From positions 372,001 to 436,000 of the forward strand of contig CAWJLA010000004.1 of assembly GCA_963843605.1 (NCBI GenBank): 64,000 nt of DNA. Direction: 5' to 3'. The notes below the pieces were generated by a model that did no database searches, was not told the origin of the DNA, and worked only from the letters and a program-made list of their open reading frames with translations. This DNA is from FEN-1297 sp963843605 (GTDB lineage: Bacteria > Bacteroidota > Ignavibacteria > Ignavibacteriales > Ignavibacteriaceae). Shown here piece by piece: positions 37,354 to 45,498 of the stretch; the stretch's first letter is position 1, and each line of letters opens with the position of its first letter. The position numbers were made by a program, and so were the translations under genes.

Positions 37354-38805
37354 CTAAGCTTTTGAATATGCATGCTTGATTGAAGTTAAAGACACAAATG
37401 AAAAACCAAGGAAGAACAATATTTGAAAAGGCAGCGCAGCGATTTCAAGAAAATATATTGAAGAAGCTACACCGATCAAACAATAAACCGCCATAATTAA
37501 TTCCACTATAACGGATAAGCCGATTTTACGTTGGGTGTATTTTTTACCTACCCACGAATCTTTTTCGTTTTCAACCTTGAATTTAGGCGTGCGGACAAAT
37601 TCACTTTTTCTGTTTAGTAAACCTTCGAATACGGCGCGTGAATTATTTACGGCAAAGCCCATACTTCCTGCCATAAACAGCGGGAATAAAACTATTTTCT
37701 TTCTCCAGTCTGTGCGTATATCTTTCTGCGAATAAAGATAAAAAAGGAATGACCCTACAAAAGCCAGTACGAAAATAGACATCACGGCAAAATAAAGCTC
37801 GTGCGGACCGCTGTTTTTAATAAAGATAAGCGGCACGTTCAGTATTGCTGCTAGAAGAATAAAAGGAAATACCAGGTTATTTGTTAAATGGAAAGTTGCC
37901 TGGAGTTTAATTCTGAGCGGTACTTTCGATTTCCAAACTAGCGGCAGAATCTTCTTTGCAGTTTCGATGGCGCCTTTTGTCCACCTGAACTGCTGGTTTT
38001 TCAGAGCATTTATTTCCGAAGGCAGCTCCGCCGGCGAAGTAAATTCTTTAAGGAAAATAAACTTCCAGCCGTTTAACTGGGCACGGTAGCTAAGGTCGAG
38101 GTCTTCAGTAAGAGTATCAGCTTCCCAGTTTCCAGCATCAACTATACAGCTTCTTCGCCATACTCCGCCGGTGCCGTTAAAGTTGATAAAAAAGCCCGCT
38201 TTGTTTCTTACGGTTTGTTCAATGACGAAATGTCCGTCAAGTGCGAGGGCCTGCGCTCTGGTCAGCATTGAATAATCACCGTTTAAATGCTCCCACCTTG
38301 TTTGAACCATTCCGATCTTGTCATCGGAAAAGAACGGGAGAGTTTTATTCAAAAATTCCTTCTTAGGAATAAAGTCGGCATCAAATATTGCAATAAAATC
38401 GCCTTTTGCAATCTTCATTCCTTCCTTTAGCGCACCGGCTTTATAGCCTTCCCTGGTTCCTCGGCGGATATGTTTAATATCAAATCCTTCGAGCACTTTT
38501 TGTTTTACCAGATTAGCAACAATGGCAGTGGTCTCGTCGGTAGAATCGTCGAGTACCTGGATCTCAAGTTTATCTTTTGGGTAATCGATTTCACAAACAC
38601 TATTTATAATTCGCTCAACAACGTAGAGCTCGTTGTACAGCGGTAATTGAATTGTAACTATATTATCCGGCACCACATTATTTTTCGGAATATTCTGTAC
38701 GTCTCTATATTTATTATAATAAAAGATCATTATAAACCCATGCAATCCGAATACAAACAGAATCGTCAGCGAAAAAAAATAAGCAATTAGAACTATATTG
38801 TCCAT
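37354..38805 (-). CDS. Processive-type family 2 glycosyltransferase, membrane bound
   Basis: 483 residues. An N-terminal helix (LIAYFFSLTILFVFGLHGFIMIF), then a GT-A catalytic domain with DDSTDETT, FIAIFDADFIPKKEFL (DxD), ADTLTEDLDLSYR (TED, catalytic) and QQFRWTKGA (QxxRW), followed by several membrane helices (about 300-480). The four D,D,TED,QxxRW motifs mark a processive glycan synthase of the cellulose/mannan synthase-like group, closest in outline to CslA-like glucomannan synthases. There is no PilZ domain for c-di-GMP control. The polymer is not known. It sits between the TPR gene and the LptE-like gene. Confidence 0.85.
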   Translation of the reverse strand: MDNIVLIAYFFSLTILFVFGLHGFIMIFYYNKYRDVQNIPKNNVVPDNIVTIQLPLYNELYVVERIINSVCEIDYPKDKLEIQVLDDSTDETTAIVANLVKQKVLEGFDIKHIRRGTREGYKAGALKEGMKIAKGDFIAIFDADFIPKKEFLNKTLPFFSDDKIGMVQTRWEHLNGDYSMLTRAQALALDGHFVIEQTVRNKAGFFINFNGTGGVWRRSCIVDAGNWEADTLTEDLDLSYRAQLNGWKFIFLKEFTSPAELPSEINALKNQQFRWTKGAIETAKKILPLVWKSKVPLRIKLQATFHLTNNLVFPFILLAAILNVPLIFIKNSGPHELYFAVMSIFVLAFVGSFLFYLYSQKDIRTDWRKKIVLFPLFMAGSMGFAVNNSRAVFEGLLNRKSEFVRTPKFKVENEKDSWVGKKYTQRKIGLSVIVELIMAVYCLIGVASSIYFLEIAALPFQILFFLGFSFVSLTSIKHAYSKA

Positions 38806-38836
38806 TTTAGTTTTTTACTTTCATTAATTTAGTTAT

Positions 38837-39403
38837 TTACCAACCGGAAACCGTATCGAGAAGAATGTCTTCTGTAATCCTGTCAACAGCTGTTCCGATA
38901 GCTTCTCTTCTAGCACTTATACCCCCATCTGCGGAGTAATCACCATAATTTGAAAAACTCTTATCAAAAATTGTCTTATGCTGTACAAGATCCCTATAAA
39001 CGGCCTGTACAGTTATTGTTATTCTTCTTTGGGATACTTTTTCACCGGCAGTTACAACAGCCGGAGCATCACTCATAGATGTAATTGTACATTCAATTAT
39101 AGAATTCGCATTCGCCTTGGATGTAACCTGCAGCGTATTATCATCAATAAACTTCTGAGTCAGCTGGTTCGTCAGCATTTCACTTAGACCCGGTTCACCG
39201 GATCCGCTTCTATCCTGCGATGCAGGAATGGCAATAGTCTTAATATGTTTAGGAACCGATGCACCCGTAAAAGAATATACACAACACCCCGTAAAATTAA
39301 TTACGGCTGTGATTATAAACAAGTAAATAAATACATATTCCGTAATCCGTAGGATAGGACACTTTTTCATAAAACAAGTAAATCTAGTGTTTTCCATCGT
39401 CAT
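38837..39403 (-). CDS. lptE: LptE-family LPS-assembly lipoprotein
   Basis: 188 residues. A hydrophobic N-terminal stretch (YVFIYLFIITAVINFTGCC) ends in a lipobox-like TGC, so the mature protein should be lipidated and sit in the outer membrane. The rest follows LptE: SVPKHIKTIAIPASQDRSG, LTNQLTQKFIDDNTLQVTSKANANSI, TAGEKVSQRRITITVQAVYRD. LptE plugs the LptD barrel and helps insert LPS. The start at 39403 is 17 bases after the sigma-54-type activator; an ATG at 39370 directly before the hydrophobic stretch is also possible. LptD itself is not in the window. Confidence 0.8.
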   Translation of the reverse strand: MTMENTRFTCFMKKCPILRITEYVFIYLFIITAVINFTGCCVYSFTGASVPKHIKTIAIPASQDRSGSGEPGLSEMLTNQLTQKFIDDNTLQVTSKANANSIIECTITSMSDAPAVVTAGEKVSQRRITITVQAVYRDLVQHKTIFDKSFSNYGDYSADGGISARREAIGTAVDRITEDILLDTVSGW

Positions 39404-39420
39404 TTTTCAGAGCACAAGAA

Positions 39421-40527
39421 TTATTGAATGTCATATTCTTTGATTTTACGGTAAAGCGTCCGTTCGCTTATGTTCAGCATTCTGGCTGCATTCCTTTTAT
39501 TACCTCTGGTGATATCCAGCGCATTTTTTATAGCCTCTTTTTCCAACTGATCCAGCGGGACAACTTCATTGTTTTGTGAATCTCCGTTATTGGACTCAAC
39601 ATCTATCTTCTCCCTGTATATCAGGTCTTTCAATTCCATTATATCTTTTTTTATCTCAAAAAGGGCTCTGTAAAGAAGTTCACGGTCGACTTCTTCAGGT
39701 GATTTTTTCATATATACGGGAAGATTACGGATAGAAGGCTCCTCCTCCCTGGATTTAAGCAGAGGAATAAACGAGTTAGCATTTAAATTACCGTTGCGGT
39801 TTAGTGCAGCGGCCGTTTCTACGGTATTTTTCAATTCCCTTACATTTCCCGGCCAGTTGTAATTTACAAGAACTTCAACGGCATCTTCCATAATTCGGGG
39901 AACAACCATATTATTATCAGAACAATAACTTTTTAAAAAATACTGTGCCAGTTCTTCAATATCCATTTTTCGTTTTCTTAAAGGAGGTATACTTAAGGTA
40001 ACAGCTTTAAGTCTGAAATAAAGGTCGTCTCTGAATCTTTTAGCCTGTACTTCTAATTGAAGGTCTTTGTTTGTCGCTGCAATAATCCTCAGGTCAACTC
40101 TGGTCACCGTTTCCGCACCTATTCTCATAAATTCTTTTGTTTCGATAGCTCTAAGTAATTTGACCTGTGTTGTAAGTGGCATTTCGGCAATTTCATCCAG
40201 AAATAAAGTTCCTCCGTCGGCTATTTCAAAATAGCCCTTTCTGCCTTCTACCGCTCCCGTAAAAGAACCTTTCTTATGACCGAAAAGTTCGCTTTCAAGA
40301 ATTCCCTCAGGTATGGCTCCGCAATTTAAGCTAACCAGTTGTTTGTCGCCTCGGTTGCTTAAACCGTGAATAGCCCTGGCAAAGACTTCCTTGCCTGCGC
40401 CGCTTTCACCGTATATCAAAACGGAAATGTCGGATGTGGCGACCTGAATTATAATATCAATCAGGTCTTTTATTTCTTTGCTCTTTCCGATTATTCCGAA
40501 AGTTCTTTTTACTTCTTCAACCGTCAT
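39421..40527 (-). CDS. Sigma-54 interaction-domain transcription activator without receiver domain
   Basis: 368 residues. The central AAA+ domain starts near residue 10, so there is no N-terminal receiver, GAF or PAS domain. Walker A is IYGESGAGKEVFARAIH, followed by NCGAIPEGILESELFGHKKGSFTGA; the sigma-54 contact loop reads GSFTGA instead of GAFTGA. Walker B GTLFLDEIAEMPL and the arginine finger region RDDLYFRLKAVTLSIPPLRKR are present. The C-terminus is a Fis-type HTH: AIKNALDITRGNKRNAARMLNISERTLYRKIKEYD. Such short activators (PspF-like) respond to partner proteins rather than phosphorylation. It overlaps no gene but precedes lptE by 17 bases. Confidence 0.88.
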   Translation of the reverse strand: MTVEEVKRTFGIIGKSKEIKDLIDIIIQVATSDISVLIYGESGAGKEVFARAIHGLSNRGDKQLVSLNCGAIPEGILESELFGHKKGSFTGAVEGRKGYFEIADGGTLFLDEIAEMPLTTQVKLLRAIETKEFMRIGAETVTRVDLRIIAATNKDLQLEVQAKRFRDDLYFRLKAVTLSIPPLRKRKMDIEELAQYFLKSYCSDNNMVVPRIMEDAVEVLVNYNWPGNVRELKNTVETAAALNRNGNLNANSFIPLLKSREEEPSIRNLPVYMKKSPEEVDRELLYRALFEIKKDIMELKDLIYREKIDVESNNGDSQNNEVVPLDQLEKEAIKNALDITRGNKRNAARMLNISERTLYRKIKEYDIQ

Positions 40528-40638
40528 TTATTTTTTTCATGCCTCTTGAACTTTTTCCGAACGGAAATCCTTTTTATACAGCTCGTAAATATATTATATT
40601 TATATATGTTATAAAAGTCGTATAATTCTACCTGACCT

Positions 40639-41409
40639 CTAGGTTTTCACCGTTAAACCGTCGTATGCAACGGTTACATCTTTTCCCAGCCCCACTTCGC
40701 TTCGGGTAAAGAATGATCTGATTTTCTCCTCGCTGTCGTCGTCAATGTGAGTTAATATTAATTTCTGCGCTTTTAGTTTTACGGAAGCCGCTAATATTTC
40801 TTCATACGGCACGTGAGAAACTTCCGATATCATTATTGAAATGTCGTTTTCTCCAAATAAATATAAATCCTCTTTGCTGCCGATATCTCCGGTATAAAAA
40901 ACCGACAGTTTTTTTTCTTCAAAGAGAAAACTGCTGCAGGCAAATTTTACGATATTTTCGGTGTCGTATAATTTATATTTTTCCAGATGAGAATTCTGCC
41001 GCGAATAAAAAGATAAACTGCCCGAGACATCAGATTTATCTTCATCTACGTATACTTTAAAATTTATATCGAATCCCATTTTATCTATGAAGATATATGA
41101 CTGCATCAGAAATTTTTTAACGAATTCAATAACCGCCTGGTTTATAAAAATATCCAGCTCATTTTTCCGGTTTGACAGTTTCATCTGAACCAGCAGTGCC
41201 GGCAGGCCGGAAAAATGATCGGGGTGAAGATGAGATATAATGATTCCGTTTATTTTGTTGAATCCGGCACCCTGGGAAATCAGAGCTTTAGAAATTCCGT
41301 CGCCCGCGTCCATCAAAAGGACATAATTATCCGAATCAATTATGAAAGAGGAATGGTTTCTTTTTAAGGAAGCCAACCCAGAGCCGGTTCCTATGAATTT
41401 AATATTCAA
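40639..41409 (-). CDS. MBL-fold metallohydrolase (RNase Z-like)
   Basis: 256 residues. Opening MNIKFIGTGSGLASLKRNHSS, then MDAGDGISKAL and the metal motif ISHLHPDHFSGLPALL (HxHxDH). Later conserved residues are FYTGDIGSKEDLYLF (Asp), SEVSHVPYEE and ILTHIDDD (His). This is the layout of the metallo-beta-lactamase fold branch that includes RNase Z/ElaC, cyclic nucleotide phosphodiesterases and ribonuclease BN. The flexible arm of true RNase Z is not clear, so substrate remains open. It lies between the activator gene (111-base gap) and the SPOR gene (10 bases). Confidence 0.85.
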   Translation of the reverse strand: MNIKFIGTGSGLASLKRNHSSFIIDSDNYVLLMDAGDGISKALISQGAGFNKINGIIISHLHPDHFSGLPALLVQMKLSNRKNELDIFINQAVIEFVKKFLMQSYIFIDKMGFDINFKVYVDEDKSDVSGSLSFYSRQNSHLEKYKLYDTENIVKFACSSFLFEEKKLSVFYTGDIGSKEDLYLFGENDISIMISEVSHVPYEEILAASVKLKAQKLILTHIDDDSEEKIRSFFTRSEVGLGKDVTVAYDGLTVKT

Positions 41410-41419
41410 TTTAATGCCG

Positions 41420-42154
41420 TCAGTTAGTTTTTATAACTCTGCCGTTTAAGTTGAATTTCGAGTTGATCAATTGAAGCATCTTATTTGCATCGTCTTCGTT
41501 GGTAAATCGGCCTACATATACGATATGCAATGTAGTACCTCCCACGGCTTTGTCTTCAATTTTTGTAAAATACCCGTAGTTTTTAAAAGATTTGCTTAAC
41601 GATTCCGCGTTAGACAGCACTCCGAAGGCTCCGGCCTGAATAGTATAACTGTAACCATTTTCCGTAACGGAGGCAGTATCAGGTTCTACTTGTACCTGCA
41701 CGGAATCTTTTTCTTCTGAGGAAGAAGAAATTTCATTATCCTTCTCCGGAATATTCTTCTTCGCTATTTCAATATACGGCGATTGAGGGTAATCTTTTTG
41801 GAGCTGTTCAAGTTTTTCTTTGGCTGTGCCGTACATGCCTATTGCATAATAATACGAGTAAACCCTGTATAAAGCCGCGTCTGCATAACGGCTGCGCGGA
41901 TATTTCTGAATAATTTGGTTATAGATGGCAACTGCCTGCTGGCCATTCTCCGTTAATATGCCTTCTAGAAACATTACCGAAGGATTGCCGGGGTATTCTT
42001 TTTTAAGTTTGGGAAGAATTTCTTCTACCTTGTTCTTCTCGCCTTTCTCAATTTGTTTCAGATACTGAACAATATTCACGTCTTGAGCAAAAACATTAAT
42101 CGAAAATGCAGACACAAAGGAAAGAAAAAATAATATGGAAAATAATATTTTCAC
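41420..42154 (-). CDS. Exported TPR and SPOR domain protein
   Basis: 244 residues. A signal peptide (MKILFSILFFLSFVSAFSIN) is followed by tetratricopeptide-like repeats at about 27-130 (VMFLEGILTENGQQAVAIYNQIIQKYPRSRY-type, KEKLEQLQKDYPQSPY). An acidic/serine linker is near 135-165, and a SPOR domain at about 168-244: YTIQAGAFGVLSNAESLSKSF, YFTKIEDKAVGG, VYVGRFTNEDDANKM. SPOR domains bind denuded peptidoglycan, often at division sites, so a periplasmic cell-wall scaffold role is likely. It lies 10 bases upstream of the MBL gene. Confidence 0.87.
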   Translation of the reverse strand: MKILFSILFFLSFVSAFSINVFAQDVNIVQYLKQIEKGEKNKVEEILPKLKKEYPGNPSVMFLEGILTENGQQAVAIYNQIIQKYPRSRYADAALYRVYSYYYAIGMYGTAKEKLEQLQKDYPQSPYIEIAKKNIPEKDNEISSSSEEKDSVQVQVEPDTASVTENGYSYTIQAGAFGVLSNAESLSKSFKNYGYFTKIEDKAVGGTTLHIVYVGRFTNEDDANKMLQLINSKFNLNGRVIKTN

Positions 42155-42233
42155 GATGCAGTCCGGAAAAACAATAGAATGTTTGAATTATCTTAACGAT
42201 AAAGTAAGAATAAATACATTAAATAAAAAACGT

Positions 42234-43586
42234 TTATGCGGTTAAAGCCAGGCTGTCTGTTTCCGGGTTGATGTACTCCGTGAATTCGCCGAACAAAGTT
42301 GCGGATGTAGCCTTATTAATCTTTACTTTCACATAATCGCCTTCTTTGATTCCTTCCTGAACCGGAATAATTACAACTTTATTCGTGTCTGTTCGCCCGG
42401 CAAGGAATTGATCCGATTTTCTGCTGGCTCCCTCAATAAGTATAATCTCGCACTTGTTAACAAGCTGCTGATTTTTTTTCGCAGAAATTTGCTGCTGAAG
42501 TTCAATTATTGCCTGAAGCCTTTTTGTTTTCAGTTCTTCGGATACGTCATCATGCATTTTAAAAGATTTTGTCCCTTCGCGCGGCGAGTATTTGAACATA
42601 TATGCACCGTCATAGACCACCGATTTCATCAGTTCCAGTGTCATTCTATGATCTTCATCAGTTTCACCCGGAAAACCGGCAATTATATCTGTAGAAAAGC
42701 TTACTCCCGGAATTATTGTTCTGGCCTTTTCTATCAGCCTTAGATAGTGATCAACGGTATAAGTTCTGTTCATCATCTTTAGAATTTTGTCAGAACCGGA
42801 TTGAACGGGAAGATGAATATAACTGCAGATATTGGAATGACCGGCAATAACGTATAAAAGCTTATCCGAAAGATCCTGAGGATGTGAGGTTGTAAATCTG
42901 ATTCGGATCTTCTTGTCGACTGCGGCTGCGGCGGCCAGCAGATCCGCAAAATCAGAATCCGAGTCTCTGTACGAGTTTACATTCTGTCCTAAAAGTGTAA
43001 CTTCTCTGAAACCTCTTTCGGAAAGTTGTTTTATTTCCTGAATAATCGAATCAAGAGAACGGCTTCTTTCACGGCCTCGTGTGAACGGAACTACACAAAA
43101 TGTGCAGAACTTATCGCAGCCTCTCATAACAGATATCCAGGCTTGCAGACCGTCTTCCCGGTAAGGTATAATATCGTCGTAAGTTTCGGTTCTAGATAGC
43201 TGCACTCCAATACCCTTTTCACCGTTGAAGGCTACATTTATAAACTGGGGAAGTTTGCGGTATTCGTCAGGCCCCACTACAATATCCACAATTTTCTTTT
43301 CTTCAATCAAATCTTTTCTTAACCGCTCGGCCATACATCCCAGAATGCCGACAACCAGTCCCGGTTTTTCCGTTTTAAGATTCTTAAAATTACCGAGCCG
43401 GCCGTAAATCCTTTGTTCGGCATTTTCCCTTATACTGCATGTATTCATTAAGACAACATCGGCATCGTCAAGTTCTTTAGTGATATTATAGCCGGATTTT
43501 TTTAAAATCCCCATCACCAACTCGGTATCAGCCAAATTCATCTGACATCCGTAAGTTTCAATATATACGTTATTTTTAATCATCAT
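42234..43586 (-). CDS. miaB: tRNA-2-methylthio-N6-dimethylallyladenosine synthase
   Basis: 450 residues. Radical SAM enzyme that adds a methylthio group to i6A37 of tRNAs reading UNN codons. The UPF0004 cysteines lie in ETYGCQMNLADTEL, MNTCSIRENAEQR and GILGCMAERLRKD. Radical SAM CDKFCTFCVVPFTRGRERSR is near 155-174, and the TRAM domain covers about 380-440. TRGRERSR and NTCSIRE are typical of MiaB. It is the second methylthiotransferase in the window, with rimO 10 kb away; both are full length. MiaA is not seen. It lies 39 bases downstream of a DUF3467 gene's start side. Confidence 0.96.
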   Translation of the reverse strand: MMIKNNVYIETYGCQMNLADTELVMGILKKSGYNITKELDDADVVLMNTCSIRENAEQRIYGRLGNFKNLKTEKPGLVVGILGCMAERLRKDLIEEKKIVDIVVGPDEYRKLPQFINVAFNGEKGIGVQLSRTETYDDIIPYREDGLQAWISVMRGCDKFCTFCVVPFTRGRERSRSLDSIIQEIKQLSERGFREVTLLGQNVNSYRDSDSDFADLLAAAAAVDKKIRIRFTTSHPQDLSDKLLYVIAGHSNICSYIHLPVQSGSDKILKMMNRTYTVDHYLRLIEKARTIIPGVSFSTDIIAGFPGETDEDHRMTLELMKSVVYDGAYMFKYSPREGTKSFKMHDDVSEELKTKRLQAIIELQQQISAKKNQQLVNKCEIILIEGASRKSDQFLAGRTDTNKVVIIPVQEGIKEGDYVKVKINKATSATLFGEFTEYINPETDSLALTA

Positions 43587-43625
43587 TTTTCAATCTGTTG
43601 TTCACGGTGTTTACCGGTTAATTTT

Positions 43626-43973
43626 TCAATTTACTTTTTCGTCTTTACTGGGTGCTACAAATCCGAAATGCTGATTCTGCGGAACGTCTAAAGCAATTTC
43701 GCCGAACCTCGACTCATATTTTTCTATGTTGTCTTTCAATGCCTTCATCAGCATTTTTGCATGCTGCGGAGTTGTAATAATTCTTGCATGCACTTTTGCT
43801 TTGGGTACGCCGGGTACTATTCTGGTAAAATCAATTATGAATTCCGCAGGTGAATGCGTAATTATTGCCAGATTAGAATAAATTCCCTCGGCTTCTTTTT
43901 CACCCAATTCAATATTTATCTGCTGACCCTGCTGGGGATTATTTTGATTTGAAAAATTATCGTCCTTTGCCAT
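43626..43973 (-). CDS. DUF3467 domain-containing protein
   Basis: 115 residues from an ATG at 43971-43973 (MAKDDNFSNQNNPQQGQQIN); an earlier in-frame ATG at 44057 would add 28 residues that are not conserved in style. DUF3467 signature: ELGEKEAEGIYSNLAIITHSPAEFIIDFTRIVPGVPKAKVHARIITTP, followed by QHAKMLMKALKDNIEKYESRFGEI. The family is common in Bacteroidota and other bacteria; members are small, with a beta-sheet core, and have no known function. It is 109 bases from the TPR gene and 39 bases from miaB. Confidence 0.85.
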   Translation of the reverse strand: MAKDDNFSNQNNPQQGQQINIELGEKEAEGIYSNLAIITHSPAEFIIDFTRIVPGVPKAKVHARIITTPQHAKMLMKALKDNIEKYESRFGEIALDVPQNQHFGFVAPSKDEKVN

Positions 43974-44082
43974 GATATTAGCCTTTGTTAAAATGAAGTC
44001 CATTATTAATAAATGCCGAAAATAAATTGCTTTGGGCAAGCAAAATAGTTTCGGCACTTAAAAAATTTTTATTTATCTGTTT

Positions 44083-45249
44083 TTACTTTCTCAAAGCATC
44101 GGCTTTGTTAAAAGCATTTTGAGCTTTTTGTTCATATCCCAGAACAGTATACACTTTGCCTAATATTTCCCACAATGAAGCATCGTTATCTTTCATAACA
44201 ACAAGTCTCTCCAGATAAGGCAGAGCACTTTCATATTTTGATTTATCAATCGGAGCTTTTTCATCCTTTTCCTGAGCTACTTTATTAATATGGGTCCCCC
44301 ACTTAACATATGTAACGGCCAGGTTGTATAGTGCGCTCTCGTAAGTAGAATCTATTTCAATTGCTTTTTCAAATTGAGTAGCGGCATCCTGATAATTATC
44401 ATTCCCTAGAAGTACTACACCGTAGTTATAACGGTAGAATTTATTGTTGGGTTCTTCTTCAACACCTGTTTTAAATGCATTAAGCGCTACATCGATTTTG
44501 TTTGCACCGATATAAGAATTTGAAAGCAGAAGAAGTAGTTCGGAATTGTGAGGATAGTATTTTCTTCCTTCTTCAAGTGTATTGATTGCCTGATTAAAAT
44601 ACTTCTGTGCCTCTACACTGTCCGCCGCGTCTTTAGAACTTTTATATTTTGTCTCGGAGACAGTTGCCTTATCGTATAAAATTTCGCCGAGATATCTATA
44701 ACCGTCAAGGCCGTGTATCTTATCTATAATTTTTTTCAGCGGAACCATAGCCTTATCGTAATCTTTTTGATTTATATAAACAAAAGCTAAATTCTGATAA
44801 GTTGAAATTGAATCCGGTTCCAACTGAACGGCCATTTCGAAATCATTAGCCGATTTACCATAATTTATCTTCGCGCTGTCTTCGTTTGCAGCTTTTGTTG
44901 CTTTTTGGAAATAATCGACACCGCGATTAAAGGCCTGAGCCCAATAATATCTTTTCGAATCAGTGATACTTTTTTCGTATTCATTATTAATTGCCAGCGA
45001 CTTGTCAAAATCAGTCATCATTTCTTCATAGTTTCCAAGTTCTCCCTTTACATAGCCAAGTAAATAATAACCTTCATAGCTTTTAGGATTTTTTTGAACT
45101 TCCTCATTCAATGCTTCCACAGCCTTAGGATAATTTTTTTGTTGTATATATAGCTTGGCACTCGTTAATTCTGTCGAAGCACATTCGAATCCGGTAATAG
45201 TCATACCGACAAGGAATAATGCGACAATAAGTAATTTTGTTCGATACAT
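44083..45249 (-). CDS. Exported TPR-repeat protein (possible lipoprotein)
   Basis: 388 residues from an ATG at 45247-45249 (MYRTKLLIVALFLVGMTITG), with GGAGATGTA as ribosome-binding site; an ATG at 45312 is in a poor context. A signal peptide ends near GFEC, with the Cys a possible lipid-attachment site, though the lipobox is imperfect. Eight or more TPR-like repeats span the rest: AKLYIQQKNYPKAVEALNEEVQKNP, YEGYYLLGYVKGELGNYEEM, AFVYINQKDYDKAMVPLKKI, and others. It lacks an enzyme domain. A periplasmic or outer-membrane scaffold role is inferred. It faces add across a 249-base intergenic region. Confidence 0.82.
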   Translation of the reverse strand: MYRTKLLIVALFLVGMTITGFECASTELTSAKLYIQQKNYPKAVEALNEEVQKNPKSYEGYYLLGYVKGELGNYEEMMTDFDKSLAINNEYEKSITDSKRYYWAQAFNRGVDYFQKATKAANEDSAKINYGKSANDFEMAVQLEPDSISTYQNLAFVYINQKDYDKAMVPLKKIIDKIHGLDGYRYLGEILYDKATVSETKYKSSKDAADSVEAQKYFNQAINTLEEGRKYYPHNSELLLLLSNSYIGANKIDVALNAFKTGVEEEPNNKFYRYNYGVVLLGNDNYQDAATQFEKAIEIDSTYESALYNLAVTYVKWGTHINKVAQEKDEKAPIDKSKYESALPYLERLVVMKDNDASLWEILGKVYTVLGYEQKAQNAFNKADALRK

Positions 45250-45372
45250 TACATCTCCATTTATAAACTTTTTTGAGATTTTAAAATTAGTATAATATGA
45301 TTCCATAGTCAAGATTAAGTTAATATTAACCGGTAACTAAAACTTAGGATTTTCGATGAAGATCGCAGTATG

Positions 45373-45402
45373 TCGGCAAACCGAAAAAGGTTTCGGCAAA
45401 CC
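45373..45402. promoter_or_regulatory. Two direct repeats TCGGCAAACC, 20 bases apart
   Basis: TCGGCAAACC occurs at 45373-45382 and again at 45393-45402, exactly 20 bases start to start, i.e. about two helical turns. Between them AAACC-GAAAAA-GGTTT also forms a small inverted repeat. The site lies in the divergent region between the TPR gene and add, about 46 to 75 bases before a sigma-70-like -35 box. This is the layout expected of an activator-binding site for a dimer, but the regulator is unknown. Confidence 0.45.
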
Positions 45403-45447
45403 CGCATTATTAAGGTTCCGTTTAATCATTTTTATCGGGAAGTCAAA

Positions 45448-45476
45448 TTGATTTTACTGTTTTAAAAGAATATTTT
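45448..45476 (+). promoter_or_regulatory. Possible sigma-70-type promoter of add
   Basis: TTGATT (45448-45453), a 17-base spacer, and TATTTT (45471-45476). It would place the transcript start near 45483, about 16 bases before the GTG start. No Bacteroidetes-type TAnnTTTG box was seen here. Confidence 0.4.
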
Positions 45477-45498
45477 TCGGCTTAAAAGAGAGGTAATT

